A stretch of 64,000 nucleotides of DNA from positions 372,001-436,000 of the forward strand of contig CP103037.1 of assembly GCA_024752435.1 (NCBI GenBank), written 5' to 3'. The notes below the pieces were generated by a model. It worked only from the letters and a program-made list of their open reading frames with translations. It searched no databases and was not told the origin of the DNA. The translations under genes and the position numbers were made by a program. Positions within the stretch are counted from its first letter, which is position 1. Every line of letters begins with the position of its first letter. Of the stretch, positions 23,881 to 36,100 are shown piece by piece. The DNA is from Allantophomopsis cytisporea (taxonomy: Eukaryota; Ascomycota; Leotiomycetes; Phacidiales; Phacidiaceae).

Positions 23881-24578
23881 ATGCGCTTCGAACTCCCATC
23901 CCTCGTCACAGGAGCCCTCTCCATGGCCGTAATTGTCTCGGGCGCTCCCGTCCCAGACTCTGGTGTCACAGGCGGTGATTTTATTACCGTAGCTCTCAAC
24001 GAACACAACATCCACCGCGCAAATCACTCTGTCACCGATGTGACCTACAGCAACACGCTCGGCAACTATGCCGCGACCGTTGCGTCGTCCTGCAAGTTCG
24101 AGCACGATACGTACGTCCCTCCCAACCTATCCCTCACGTGCCCAGTGCTTTATCCCTGGACTCCTCCCTAACAAGCGCTCCTTGTGCCCACCAACTAACC
24201 CCTCATAGTTCTGAAGGTGGCGGCGGCTACGGGCAGAACATTGCCGCAGCAACCGGCTTCTCATCCTCCACCGAGGCGCTCGCCGATGCAATCACCAACT
24301 CATGGTACAATGGCGAGGAGGGCTACTACAACGACCAGTACGGCAAGGCGGACCCAGACATGACCTACTTCGAGAAGTGGGGCCACTTCACACAGCTGAT
24401 CTGGAGCGGTACTACGGAGGTTGGATGCAGTGTGCAGTATTGTGCGGCCGGCACTATTTTCTCCGGCATGGATAGTTGGTTCTCGGTCTGCAATTACGGA
24501 AATGAGGGAAACATGAACGGCCAATATGCTACCAACGTCAATCGCCCGAACGGGGCTGCTACCTACAACTCGCGCTAG
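23881..24578 (+). CDS. secreted CAP-domain (PR-1/SCP-like) protein
   Basis: Two exons (23881-24110, 24209-24578) with a 98-nt intron encode 199 residues. A signal peptide of about 22 residues (hydrophobic, ending VSGAPVP) is followed by a CAP domain: LNEHNIHRANH near the start, GGGYGQNIAA replacing the usual GENL motif, WGHFTQLIW (CAP1), and VCNYGNEGNMNGQY (CAP2). Four cysteines sit in the mature domain. Fungal CAP proteins (Pry family) are extracellular and bind sterols or fatty acids; some are virulence factors. It is a complete protein with a canonical start. Confidence 0.94.
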
Positions 24579-25088
24579 AGATTTCCTGTCTGTCATAGTG
24601 GCTGGCTTAAGAGACTTTGGAGATGGAGTTGAAATGGGGGGGGGAGGGTAGGAGAGGGGATTCTTGCTAGCTGTTGGGCTGGCGTTCTTTCGAGGTATAT
24701 ATTTATACGGGTAATGGTTTTCATACGAGTTACGTGGGGATCGATGCTGAGATCTGGGGGAATATAATTTGCGTCAGAATAGGTCATATATTTTTATTAA
24801 TATCAATTGGCACATTTCGATGAGTGTGTACATGTTGGCGTTTGTTGATGAGTGAAAGATTGATCAATAACTTTTCGGTCACATGCCAATCTGGGAACGG
24901 TGGTAATGTCAAAGCATATATATGAAATTGAACCTCTTCCTCTTGCTTGTGTTTTATTTAAAGTTGAATTCTATCCATGATATCTGACCTGATGCACGAA
25001 CCAACATAAAACGATTATTACGGAATGCTAAGCATGTCGGCCTGTACTCAGGAGGGAGCCAAAGTTGACGTTTAATATCCCAAACCAC
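24579..25088. other. intergenic, no gene recognised
   Basis: 3' flanks of the CAP gene and the broken NACHT-WD40 gene. Contains a short G run near 24637; nothing else is recognised. Confidence 0.5.
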
Positions 25089-25456
25089 CTAAGAGAAGCT
25101 AAAAAATACAGCTCGCGCTTGATCAGGCACTGGTCGAGATAAGTAAGCGCCAACGCTTAAGAGGCCTCTTTCAGTCTCTAGAAATTGGCCATCAATAGAA
25201 AATGATAGCCTTTCTATGTATATGTCGATGTCAAGCACCTTTATCTTGATGCCAGCATCTACATCCCACAACTCAACTGTCCTTTTGTCTGTTACCGACG
25301 CAAGCCACTTACCATCAGGTGAGAGGGTGATGGCACCGACGATGGACGAGGAACTGCTAAGCGATTGGAACTCTTTGTCTGTGCCTACGGCCCATAGAAG
25401 AATTATATTGCATATGAGGTTGTCGCAAGCCGTATACCGTCAGCAGAGAGGGCCAT
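25089..25456 (-). pseudogene. 3' (C-terminal) fragment of NACHT-WD40 STAND gene
   Basis: This is the distal end of the broken gene at 33161-36936, cut off by the LTR element. On the minus strand it continues the last WD40 repeats: LSADGIRLATTSYA, then after a frame change ITLSPDGKWLASVTDKRTVE followed by LWDVDAG, then a tail ending at TAG 25089-25091. A one-base frameshift at about 25410 separates the two halves of a repeat. Bases 25452-25456 (GCCAT) are one copy of the element's target-site duplication. Before the insertion, gene sequence ran directly from 33161 to 25451. Confidence 0.85.
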
Positions 25457-25682
25457 TGTAAGGTGTCAGGGAGCTCGGAAACGCGAGAAAGAAGAGGAAG
25501 AAGAGAGCACGAGAGCACAAGAGCACGAGAGCACGAAGGTGGAGACGGACAGCGGCTGAACACACGAGAAGTGGGTGAAGCTGGTCTGTATTGTCTGGTC
25601 TGTCAGAGAGAGAGAGAGAGAGAGCGAAGGTAGGGATGTGAGGCGCTAGTCGCGCTAAGAGCCGAGCACGTGCCCCACAACA
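25457..25682 (-). repeat. outer element LTR (3' LTR in element orientation)
   Basis: 226 bp, TG...CA ends on the plus strand, containing an (AG)n run. It differs from its partner by only two substitutions: C at 25524 and 25532 against T at 33002 and 33010. Confidence 0.92.
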
Positions 25683-25728
25683 TACCCCTCCCTGCTAAGT
25701 CACTGTCCTAGTGACGAGCTAAATACAT

Positions 25729-26135
25729 TGTTACGGCCTCAGCCTCAGCGCACGGGACTTATAGGTTACGTGGCGTATCAATGCTCATCGTACTCACCAG
25801 GTGAGCAGAATGAGCAACCCGGTGCTTACTGTGCTCATTCAATGAGCAGTATGAGCAGCTAGAAATCAATATGTATATAGTCTGCGAACTTCCTACTGTA
25901 TTTAGGACCTTATAGTCAACTCAAATAAGCTTACTCAACCCAATACAATTATTACCTTGCTTCTAGTATTCCCTTGAGCTGTAATCGAGCTTTACTACTC
26001 AACTTAGTACTCTAATCCCGATCCTATATTATATATTCTAGCTTCTACCTCTTCTCCAAGCAATACTAAGAGAACCTAATGCTAAAGAAGCTTAAGCTTG
26101 TCTTTAATATATTACTTTAAAGACCTATTGTTATA
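25729..26135 (+). repeat. chromovirus 5' LTR
   Basis: 407 bp beginning TGTTACGG. Its first ~170 bp are nearly unmutated compared with the solo LTR at 44954; the rest shows many C-to-T changes. Confidence 0.85.
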
Positions 26136-29100
26136 TACAATAAAAATCAACGGATATTAAATACAAACTTTTATTGATTCTAGAGCCTATAGAAACTTTA
26201 TATCCCCTAGATATATTTAAAAGAATAATATCCTACAAGAAACTAAAAAAGACCTATACCAACTATAAAACGTCAATAGTACCTTTAATATTTAAAACTA
26301 AAGTTAAATACAACAAGAAACAAACATCTTCTATTTTAAAATGTATTTTTACAAAGAAAAGCTATACTTCGATATTACTAATATTTTAGAATACAATACT
26401 ATCCTAGGAATCCTTTAGTTTAAAAAGTACAATCTAGTTATCAACTAGTCGAAAAAATCGATTAGTTTCAAAAGATATAATTGTACTTAGATAAACCAAA
26501 AAATATCTTCTATAACTATAAAGGCTTTGAAGAATATTAAAGCTAAAGATATAAAGAATATCCGGCTTATCCTTTAAAAACTAGTTATACCTATAAATAT
26601 ATAGCTTGTTTAAAACGAAATCCTAAAGATTTGTTTAGTATCTTTAGAATACATCTGAAAGATCTAGAAATGTAAAAAAGATCTTATTACTATATAGTAC
26701 TTATAGTATAAGCCTATAAACCTAATACTACTAGCAACAAATACTATAGTACCTAAAGAATATTAAGAATTCAATAATCTGTTCTAAGAAAGAGACCCAA
26801 AGTATATACTACTAATATACTAGCTGTAAAATTATAAGATACCTATCAAAGAAAGTAAGAAGCTAACCTATAGACCGATATATTTGCTCTCTAAGAAGGA
26901 GTTAAAAGCTTTTAGAGAGTACTTTGACGAAAACCTAGCTAAAAGATTTATCTGTATTTCTACCTTCCTAGTAGGATACCTAATCTTATTTATACCTAAG
27001 AAAAATAGAAGTTTACAACTTTGTATAGATTATCGCTAGCTCAACTCTATTACTATTAAAAACTAGTATACCCTACTATTAATATTAAAGCTTTAAAACT
27101 ACTTCTAAAGTACAAAGTACTTTACTAAGCTAGACTTATATAGAGTATACAACCTTGTAAAAATAAAAGAAGAAGAAGAATAGAAGACAGCGTTTTGTAC
27201 TTGTTATAGCTATTACAAGTATACTATTATACTATTTAAACTTACTAATATACTAGCAACCTTCTAAGCCTTGATCAACTCGGTACTACAACTTTATTTT
27301 GATTACTTCTATATAGCCTACTTCGACGATATACTTGTATATTCTAAAGATAGAAAAGAATATATCTAACAGGTTAAAAAAGTACTATTTGTACTACAAG
27401 CCTCGAAACTTCTAGTAAAACTAGAGAAATACGAGTTTTACTAAGAATTAGTAGAATTCTTAGGATATATTATCTCTACAAAAGGAATTTTAATAAACCT
27501 AGCAAAAACTAAGTCTATCTACAAATAGCTAGAGCTACAAACTATAAAAGAACTACAAGTATTCTTTAAACTTGCTAATTACTATCGATGCTTTATTAAA
27601 TACTACTCGAAAGTAGTAGAACCTTTAACCCGACTTACTCGAAAAAACTAGAATTTCCAATAGACTCTAGAAGTAGAAGACGCCTTCTAAGAATTGAAGA
27701 AACGATTTACTACTGTACTAATCCTAGTAACCTTTAATTTTAAACGAAAGATTATTTTAGAAACAAACGCTTTAAACTTCGCAATAAACGCAACTATTAG
27801 TTAGCCCGACAACAGTAGAAAACTATACCCTATAGCCTTCTACTCTCGAAAGTTATCCTCTACAAAACTCAACTACAAAATATACAATAAAGAACTACTT
27901 GCTATTGTAGCTACGTTTTAAAAATAGAAAGTATATCTAGAAGGACCTAGATACCTAGTAATTGTATATTCTAACTATAAGAACCTTTTGTACTTTACAA
28001 CAACCAAGTTACTAAATCGAAGACAAGTACGTTGGTTAGAACTACTATTAGCCTACAATTTCTAGATTAAATACTACAAAGAATCCGAAAACGCTAAAGC
28101 CGATGCTTTAAGCCGACGGCCTAATTATATAGAAAACTAGAAACTAGCCTCCTAGTTAGTATTAATACTTACAAACGAAAATATTATAAAATACAACCAC
28201 CTAGTATTAGCAATACTCTAAATTGAAAATTAAAACTTTAAAGAAGAGATTTAAAAGGCCTACTAATACGATAAAGTAGTATAAAGACTCTTAGAATCAA
28301 AAAGAGAAGAAGTAGGATTTTTAAAGACTGAGAGAGGCCTACTACTCTTTAAAAATCTAGTCTACCTACTTTATACCTTATACAAGAAGATTATCTCTAA
28401 TTACTACAAGACATGTATATATAGACACTAAAGTACAGTAAAGACTCTAGAACGAATATCTAGAACCTATTACTTCTTAAGTATAAAGAAGACTATCGAG
28501 AACTATATATAGTTATACAACATCTACATTTAGAACAAGGCTTTACAACAGAAGCTTTATAAACTTCTAAAATTACTAAGTACCCCGACGAGAGTATAGC
28601 AATCAATTACCTTAGACTTTATAGTAAAGTTACTACTATCGAAAAAACTACTTACAAACGTTAAATATAACTCAATCTTTGTTATTACAGACCGACTTAC
28701 CAAGTATAGATACTTTTTACTGTATAAAGAAGCTTTAGATACAGAAGAACTTATATATACTTTTCTTAGGACTATCGTTAGAAACTATAGCCTTCCTATT
28801 AAAATTATTTCTAACTAAGACAAATTGTTTACCTCTAAGTTTTAGAGATCTTTTGTTAATCAACTTAGTATTAACTACAAACTATCGACTAGCTACTACC
28901 CCTAGACCAATAAACAAACCAAACGGCTTAACTAGACGTTTAAATAGTATTTATACTACTATATTAACTATAAGCAGAATAATTAGGTATTACTCTTACC
29001 TATAGTACAATTTGTATACAACAACGTAGCTATAGAAACTACAAAAATTTCTCTATTTTTTGCTAACTATAGATTCGACCTAATTGTAATAGTAGAACTA

Positions 29101-30482
29101 TAGAACTTCTAGCCGATCGCTTAGAAAGTATATATCGCCGTTGAAGAACTTTTAAGACTCTAGAAAGAGCTATCTACTAATATTCAATTCTTAGCCTAGA
29201 AATTAGTATTCTACTATAACTAAAGGCGTTGTATAGAACCGACGCTAAAAGAAAGAGATAAAGTATACCTACTCTGAAAAAACATCAAAACTAAGAAACC
29301 TAGTAAGAAACTTAATGTACTTAAGCTTAGACCTTTTTAAATACTCCGATAAGTTAATATAGTAAACTACAAACTCTAGTTACCAACTAATATACGAATA
29401 TACCCGATCTTCTATATATTACTCTTTGAAAAAGTACTAGAAGAAGCAATATTAAACAACGAAGCTCTACCTATCGAATTGTTCGAAGATATCTATATAG
29501 TAGAGAAAATTCTAGACGTATAGCTAATTAATTATCAGCTAAAATACTTAATTAAGTAGGAAGGTTACCCCGACTTAGAGAATATATAGGAACCTACAGA
29601 AAATATAACCGACTGTTAAAAACTTATTGAAGAATTCTACCAAAGGAACCTAGAAGTACTAAGACTAAATACCCGGAATATAGTACAACCTAAGAAAAGA
29701 AGACGCCTTAAGAAAATATATGTAAACACCAGCCTCTAAAATTAGTATATTCCTAGAATATTTAAAGAGCTTTTAACTGTTCTAAGAAATCAACGACTCT
29801 TCTACTATATAAAAGGACTCTAAGTACTATCTAAAAGACCTAAGTTATCCTAGAAATTAAAAAGAAGATTATCGAGAGAACTTAAACCCGATCCTAGCAA
29901 ACCCAACGAATCTTTAGAACTAAGCCCTTCTACAATACAATTAGAAGACTCTAATAAAAGCTCTTCTGCTTTACAACGTTCATCTACTTTAATCTCCTCG
30001 ATATTTTGCAATTCTTGAACTACTATACCTCGTTCTCGATTCTCTAGAAAAGCTAGTTGCTTATATAAGCGAAGTACTACTACCTTTACTTCAAAACGTT
30101 TCTCTTTAATACAAAACAACTCTTTTTATACTTTAGCTTTACTTTGTTCTAGGCAAGCTTAGTCTACTTTAAAAACTATTAAGTTACAAAACTTAGTACA
30201 ACAAATATACTTTAAATACTTGTTAGATTTTAGACCTACAATATAAAAAGTACCCGAAAAAATACAACTAGTACAAAAACGTATAACGAGCTTCCCTTTT
30301 TCAAGCTTATACAATAAAACCTTCCGACAATATATACTATTACAAGGTTTAAAAGAAGCTTTAGGTATATTAAAAGGAAACGATACCCTTTAAAGGAACC
30401 TATAGGTTATACAAAGCTTAAGTAGGCTAAGTAGATACTTAGCTATAGCTTTAAAACGAAGTCTATTGGAGGGAGGACTTAA

Positions 30483-30889
30483 TATTACAGCTTTAGCCTT
30501 AGTATATAGGACTTATAGGTTATATAGTATATTAATACTTATTGTACTTACTAAGTAAGCAGAATAAACAACCTAGTACTTACTATACTTATTCAATAAG
30601 TAGTATAAACAGCTAGAAATCAATATATATATAGTCTACAAACTTCCTACTATATTTAGGACTTTATAGTCAACTTAAATAAGCTTACTTAACCTAATAC
30701 AATTATTACCTTGCTTCTAGTATTCCCTTAAGCTATAATCGAGCTTTACTACTTAACTTAGTACTTTAATCCCGATCTTATATTATATACTCTAGCTCCT
30801 ACCTCTTTTCTAAGCAATACTAAGAGAACCCAACGTTAAAAAAGCCTAAGCTTGTCTTTAATACGTTACTTTGAAGACCTATTGTTATA
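30483..30889 (+). repeat. chromovirus 3' LTR
   Basis: Same 407-bp length as the 5' LTR and alignable along its whole length, but heavily C-to-T and G-to-A mutated from its first base (TATTACAG for TGTTACGG). Confidence 0.85.
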
Positions 30890-30899
30890 CTAACAGCTT

Positions 30900-32760
30900 C
30901 TATCCTTTTATAGCTAGCGTTTAGATATTTTCTAAGACTAAATACTACTAGTAAAAGTCTTTAGCTGCTTATATTGAGCTCTAGCTGCCGGTTTAAAAGT
31001 ATAGACTTTTTGTTGGAAAGAACTGATTGAGTTATAGGATATATATAAAGTAACTGCAACTACTAAAGTAGGGTCGAGACCTTAGTATATATATTGTATA
31101 ATAAAGTCTTCGTTTATTTCTCCTACTTCGTTGTACAAAGACTACTTCTTCGACATATATTGTTGTACGTTAACGACGTCTTTATTGTCGAAGGAGTATA
31201 TTATTCGGTTAGCTTTAAGAATCGCTAGAAAGGTATTTGCTTAGAAGCAGTTAAAGAGTTGATAGATCTACTTATTTAGAGAGTAATTTATCTAACGAGT
31301 AATAGACAAAGATAAACTATCGAACTATATTTAAGCATCTTTTTTCATCGTTAAAGGTAAGATAGAAAGAATTATTTCCTCGCTGTAAGTCTTAGAGAGA
31401 TATTCGAGTCGATATATATAAAATATAATAGGAGTATTAGCGTTTCCTTTGAACTTGATTTCGTCTAGTCGAATTTTATACCTAGAAGAGCTTGTAGAAA
31501 CCGGAGTTTGAATAGAACGAAAAGGCTATATATTAAGAACCTTGTAATAAGACCGATTGTATTTTCGATTACAACGTTTATCTCGACGATTATAGTCTTT
31601 AGTATCAGATAAAGAATCTAAAAGATAATAGTCGCGATAATAGTATTTTAGGCGTTTATTGTATCTTCTATTTCGTTCCTAGCAACAAAGGGAACTTTTG
31701 TCTAAAGAAGAACTTGTTAACTTGTAGTTATATCTATAGCAACGTCGATTGTAAAGGGAATTGCTTCGACGATAACAAGAATAAAAATAATATAAGCTGT
31801 AATTTGTAGATACAGCTCTAAGAATATCTTCTATATCTTTAGTAGGACTACTACAGAATCGCTCGATAAATCGTTAGAACGATTGTATAGTTGTAACTAA
31901 CAAAATTTAAGAAGTAATATCTTTAAGAGCTTATTCTGTTAACAATGTACGAGTTGTACTATTTATTAGGTATAAAATAGTAGTTGCTTTACAGTAATCG
32001 CCTTCTTTAATATAGTTTGCTAGATGTTTATATTTTCTTTTATTTATCTTTTCCTATACTATAGCTATTATAGCTGTATTTTATTTATATCTTGATATAG
32101 AGTATAAAATCGATATATCAAAGGATAGTATAGAAGGTATATTAAAGATTGAATAGAAGGGAGAGGTAGTATTGCTAATACAATAAAGTTCAACTAACTT
32201 TAAAAAAAGTAATCTTAGTAAAAGTAGTTGGGTAGAATCTATTTGCAAAAAGGGAAATCGTTTGGTTTTTAAAGATAGAGTTTCTTTTTAAAGTTGGTAG
32301 ATTTAATTAGTTTTTTAGGATAGTACTAGTAGATATATTTCCTCTAAAGATTTAGCTACTACTTTTTTTAAAAGGTATAATAGTATAAGGTTTGTTTTTT
32401 CTATATTATATATATAAACAGGTTCTAGAGTAATAACTTGCTAAAGAAGAAAAAATTAGGTAATCTATCTAAGTATATATAGTTCGATTTGTATATTACT
32501 AAAAAGAGCCTTGTTGAACTTAGCTTTTAATTGTTGAATAGTATTTTTAGCTTAAGCTAGTAAGATTGGTAGGTTTTAAATAAAGGCAGAAACATTTGTA
32601 ATTGTTGTACCGTCTAGATTCCTTCATTGTAGGTTCTTTATCAAGCTAGGGTCTCCAATATTTACTAAGGGCATTAAAATCTCAAATTGTAAAAGCTCGA
32701 AAGTACCTAAGGGTAAGCTTAGGATTTAATAAAGGGAATAATAGGCTATAAGCTTTAGAT
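30900..32760 (-). pseudogene. Gag-like remnant of the outer LTR element
   Basis: Read on the minus strand this AT-rich stretch gives protein-like fragments broken by stops: an Arg/Tyr/Asp-rich block at about 31530-31690 and, further downstream, a block at about 30950-31250 including NKDVVNVQQYMSKK, then LDPTLVVAVTL, then FKPAARAQYKQLKTF, which resembles retrotransposon capsid-type Gag. Polymerase would be expected next but the chromovirus LTR abuts here. Assignment as Gag rests on position, composition and weak resemblance only. Confidence 0.4.
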
Positions 32761-32934
32761 GACACAGGGGTTCTTTCCTAGAACTATTAACACTACAAGC
32801 AATTAAATGCTCGCAGATAACCGTCCGCCGAAATCTTTTGGCGTAGCACAGAGGAATCCTACGATTGGGGCAGTCGTAAGGGGACGGGAGGAGTTCGAAT
32901 CAACGATTCGGGAGGATCGTTGGTGTTGCTACTA

Positions 32935-33160
32935 TGTAAGGTGTCAGGGAGCTCGGAAACGCGAGAAAGAAGAGGAAGAAGAGAGCACGAGAGCACAAGA
33001 GTACGAGAGTACGAAGGTGGAGACGGACAGCGGCTGAACACACGAGAAGTGGGTGAAGCTGGTCTGTATTGTCTGGTCTGTCAGAGAGAGAGAGAGAGAG
33101 AGCGAAGGTAGGGATGTGAGGCGCTAGTCGCGCTAAGAGCCGAGCACGTGCCCCACAACA
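32935..33160 (-). repeat. outer element LTR (5' LTR in element orientation)
   Basis: 226 bp, same length as its partner, with two CpA-to-TpA type differences. Immediately followed by the GCCAT target duplication and the resumed WD40 coding sequence. Confidence 0.92.
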
Positions 33161-36100
33161 GCCATGTTCATGAAACCGTATGTGTGTTCAAGTGTCTGTA
33201 GCATATCACTGGTTTCCATGTCCTATAGCCGGATGGTCTTATCGTGCGATACTGATGCCAGCCTTGTACCTTTAGACGAGAAGACGATGGCCGTGATGCA
33301 GTCTACATGGCCTTTGAGTGTGTGTATTGTCTTATATGTGCCTGAATCCAGGCGTTGGACAGTTATGTAATCTGCTGATGACGCAAAGTACTTGCTATCT
33401 GGTGAAAATGCTACATGCAAATGATAAATAGACCTGTTGAATTCTGTAAAGCCGTCAAGTATTTGCAGTGCCTTGCCATTGTCTCTATTCCATAAACGGA
33501 CAGAGTTGTCGCAAGAAATAGATGCCAGCTCCTTGCCATTAGGTGAGAAGACAATAGCCGTGACGGGACCAGTATGGCCCTTAAGTGTCTGATGCGCCTC
33601 ACCAGTTTCTGTATCCTATAGCCGGATATTACAGTCTTGCCCTGCAGATGCTACCTGCATAACGTCCCGTGAGAGAGCAAGAACATTGATGCTGGAGGTG
33701 TGAGAATCAACGGTCTGCAGCGACTGGGTTATAGTAAGATCCCATAGCCATATAGATGCATGCGACGCCGATGCTAGCAATTTTCCATCAGGCGAGAAGG
33801 CAACGGATCTAACACGGCCTATGTTTTCATGGATTATCCGGACCGCTTCGCCCGTGCTCGCATTGCATAGACGAATAGATTTGTCAATCGATGCTGATGC
33901 TAGTTGGGTACCGTCTGGGGAGAAGGCGATAGCTGTCACAGGGTATGTATGGCCATCAAACGTCTTGTGTGCGCGAAACTCATTACCAATGTCTACATCC
34001 CATATTCTAACGTTGTGGTCATTCGACGCTGATGCTAGCCGTCCGTCAAAACCTGGCGAGAAAGCAATGGCGAGGACGCCAGATGTGTGACCCTTCAAAA
34101 TTTGTAGTATATCACCCCGGTCAACGCTCCAAAGACAAATTAATGAATCTTCTGCTGCTGACGCTAGTATCTTGCTGTTGAGCGAAAATGCAATGCTTCT
34201 GATAGGACTCGTGTGGTCATCAAGTGTTCGCAGCGTCTTCCCAGCTCGTATATCCCAAGAACGGATAGTCCCATCCTCTGAGCCTGATGCTAACTTTGTG
34301 CCGTCAGATGAGAAGACGACATCATGAACAGGGCGTTCATGACCCTCAAGCATGTGCAGTATCTCACTGGTGCTTATATCCCTAGACCGACTGTGTTATC
34401 ATATGAACCTGACGCTAGCTGCTTACCATCAGGCGAGAAGGCAATGGCGGTGACCATCTGTGAATGACCTCTTAGCGCCTGTAACTCCTTGCCCGTACTT
34501 GTATCCCCGAGACGGACAGTCTTATCGAGCGATGCTGATGCCAACTGCGTACCGTCCGGTGAAAAGGCAATAGCATCAATTATACTTGTATGGCCCTCAA
34601 GCGTCTGCAACAACACGCTCCACGCCGAGTCTACTTTTGGTAAGCTTTGAATCCACGGGGGAATCCGATCGCTGAATTTTGCTCTGATAACGCTTGATTC
34701 TGATGTAAATACGAGCCCAGAAGACTATATTTGTAGCGGCGCATTATCAAAGATCGACTGATTCTTCAAAACAAATCCCTTAGCATCGAGGATGAGTTCC
34801 AGCGTTTCAGTACTCCTATTGACCTAAAGTACAGCTCTCTTAGTATAAGTCATAAAAGACATTATTGGCATACCATTCCACTTACTCTCATAAACCTCTC
34901 CAAACTATCAAGCATAGCAATGCTCTCAGGCATCTTTCCTAAAAGGCACAAAGCCTCAAGCCAATAAAGAAAGTATTCCTGTAGAAATGTATAAACTTGG
35001 CCATCATCAGTAATACAGGTCTGGCTCTGCTCGAAGTGATACACCCAATGACAACAAGCGTATCGAATATCTGAAGGAAGACAGTCGTCTACAGTCTGGC
35101 TATCAATGGTCCTCCGGAGTGTTCCAGGAGCATTGATGTCGCAGATATCTTCTTTTAAATATCCAGTTTGAGACATCAGGTCGAGGTACTTGGTGAGAAT
35201 TACCGTATGCATTTCCTTTTCATCTATCCAGAATGGACTCTTCCCGTTCTTTTCCGTATCAAGAAGAAATTCGCGGAATGAGAGGTGTAGTAGCTTTATA
35301 GGAGACGTCCTTTCAGTAGGGATACGAAGAACACAATGCAGTAATTCGATCTGACAAATGATAGCATCTTCTGGAACCTTAAGCAGGTTTGCAAGAGCGA
35401 CCATTGATAGTGGTTCCGCCAAGACGATAATAGACCCAATAATCTCTTGAAAGCCTTCAATTACTTCCACCCTTTCCGAACTATTGAGGTTGACGAACAA
35501 TCGGTCTAGAATAAGAAGATATGCTACATCAAGTTTCGATGCCTGGCTAGCTGCCTGATACTCTAACACCTTTTCAAGTTGCTGTATTGGACTCCCTCGT
35601 CTATCCCCAACAAAACGACATACAGTTGCAGCGAAGATAGATAAAGGAATCGTCATATGTACCAGAGCTCGAAAGTCGCTTTCACTAGGCCAATCTGAGG
35701 GCAATGAGCGATCACGTCTGATCTTTGCGAGTTCGTGCTTGAAAAAAACTGAAATATCGTGCTCAATCTCAGGTGGGGGTATCTTATGGAGAACAAAATC
35801 CTGATAAGTACCTCCTGACATATCTTTGAAGCCCAGGCGAATTGAGAACTCTGGTCTACTGGTTATAAAGACTCGAAAACGTATTGCTGTCCCGGGTTGA
35901 ATTCGCGAAAACAAGTGGAGAATATTCTCTATGTAGCCTTCTTTGTCACATTCATCCAAAGCATCGACTACTATAACAAGCCCCGAAATTGTTACTGAAA
36001 CTTCTGTTAGCGCAGTAAGAGGTTCTAGTATAAGCTTCTCAAACTGAACTTTCATTGCTTTCCCGACGATAGTAGGGTCGGTATTAATTGCTTTATTAAT

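Larger units (their letters stand above)
25729..30889 (+). mobile_element. nested Ty3/gypsy chromovirus, RIP-degraded
   Basis: Flanked by 407-bp LTRs and carrying, in plus orientation, a recognisable but stop-riddled polymerase. Reverse transcriptase starts at about 26880 (LSKKELKAFREYF, then YFDDILVYS at 27319-27345). RNase H is at about 27760-27915 (FYSRKLSS), the integrase zinc region and core at about 28390-28750 (FVITDRLTKYRYF), and a chromodomain at about 29500-29650. Only about 0.7 kb precedes the reverse transcriptase, so Gag and protease are mostly missing. Stops are mainly TAG/TAA in place of CAG/CAA/TGG, and TpA is very abundant, as RIP produces. A polypurine tract (GGAGGGAGGACTTAA) precedes the 3' LTR. 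No matching target duplication was found. Confidence 0.88.
25457..33160 (-). mobile_element. LTR retrotransposon (outer element) inserted in the NACHT-WD40 gene
   Basis: Two 226-bp direct repeats (25457-25682, 32935-33160) begin TGTAAGG and end CACAACA, and the element is flanked by the perfect 5-bp duplication GCCAT (25452-25456 and 33161-33165). On the minus strand a purine-rich tract (CAGGGAGGGG) lies just before the downstream LTR, so the element reads right to left. Its own interior is 32934-30890, with Gag-like reading fragments, plus 46 bp at 25683-25728. The rest is a nested chromovirus. No polymerase of the outer element remains. The interior is strongly TA-enriched and full of stops, while the LTRs are almost unmutated. 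Superfamily not assigned. Confidence 0.9.

Noticed and set aside
29850..30119. Minus-strand 89-codon frame in the chromovirus
   Set aside because: It lies antisense to the C-terminal extension of the plus-strand polymerase and results from the AT-rich composition.
32860..32935. tRNA-like GTTCGAATC box with nearby inverted repeat at the inner edge of an LTR
   Set aside because: The five bases before and after the loop do not pair as a T-stem and no matching D- or anticodon arm is present. It is more likely part of the element's leader.
25457..33160. CRISPR-like or phage-like interpretation of the direct repeats
   Set aside because: There are only two distant copies with TG...CA ends, a target duplication and a polypurine tract; these are LTRs in a eukaryotic genome.
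33821..34090. Plus-strand open frame in the WD40 region
   Set aside because: It is a shadow of repeated WD40 codons on the minus strand.
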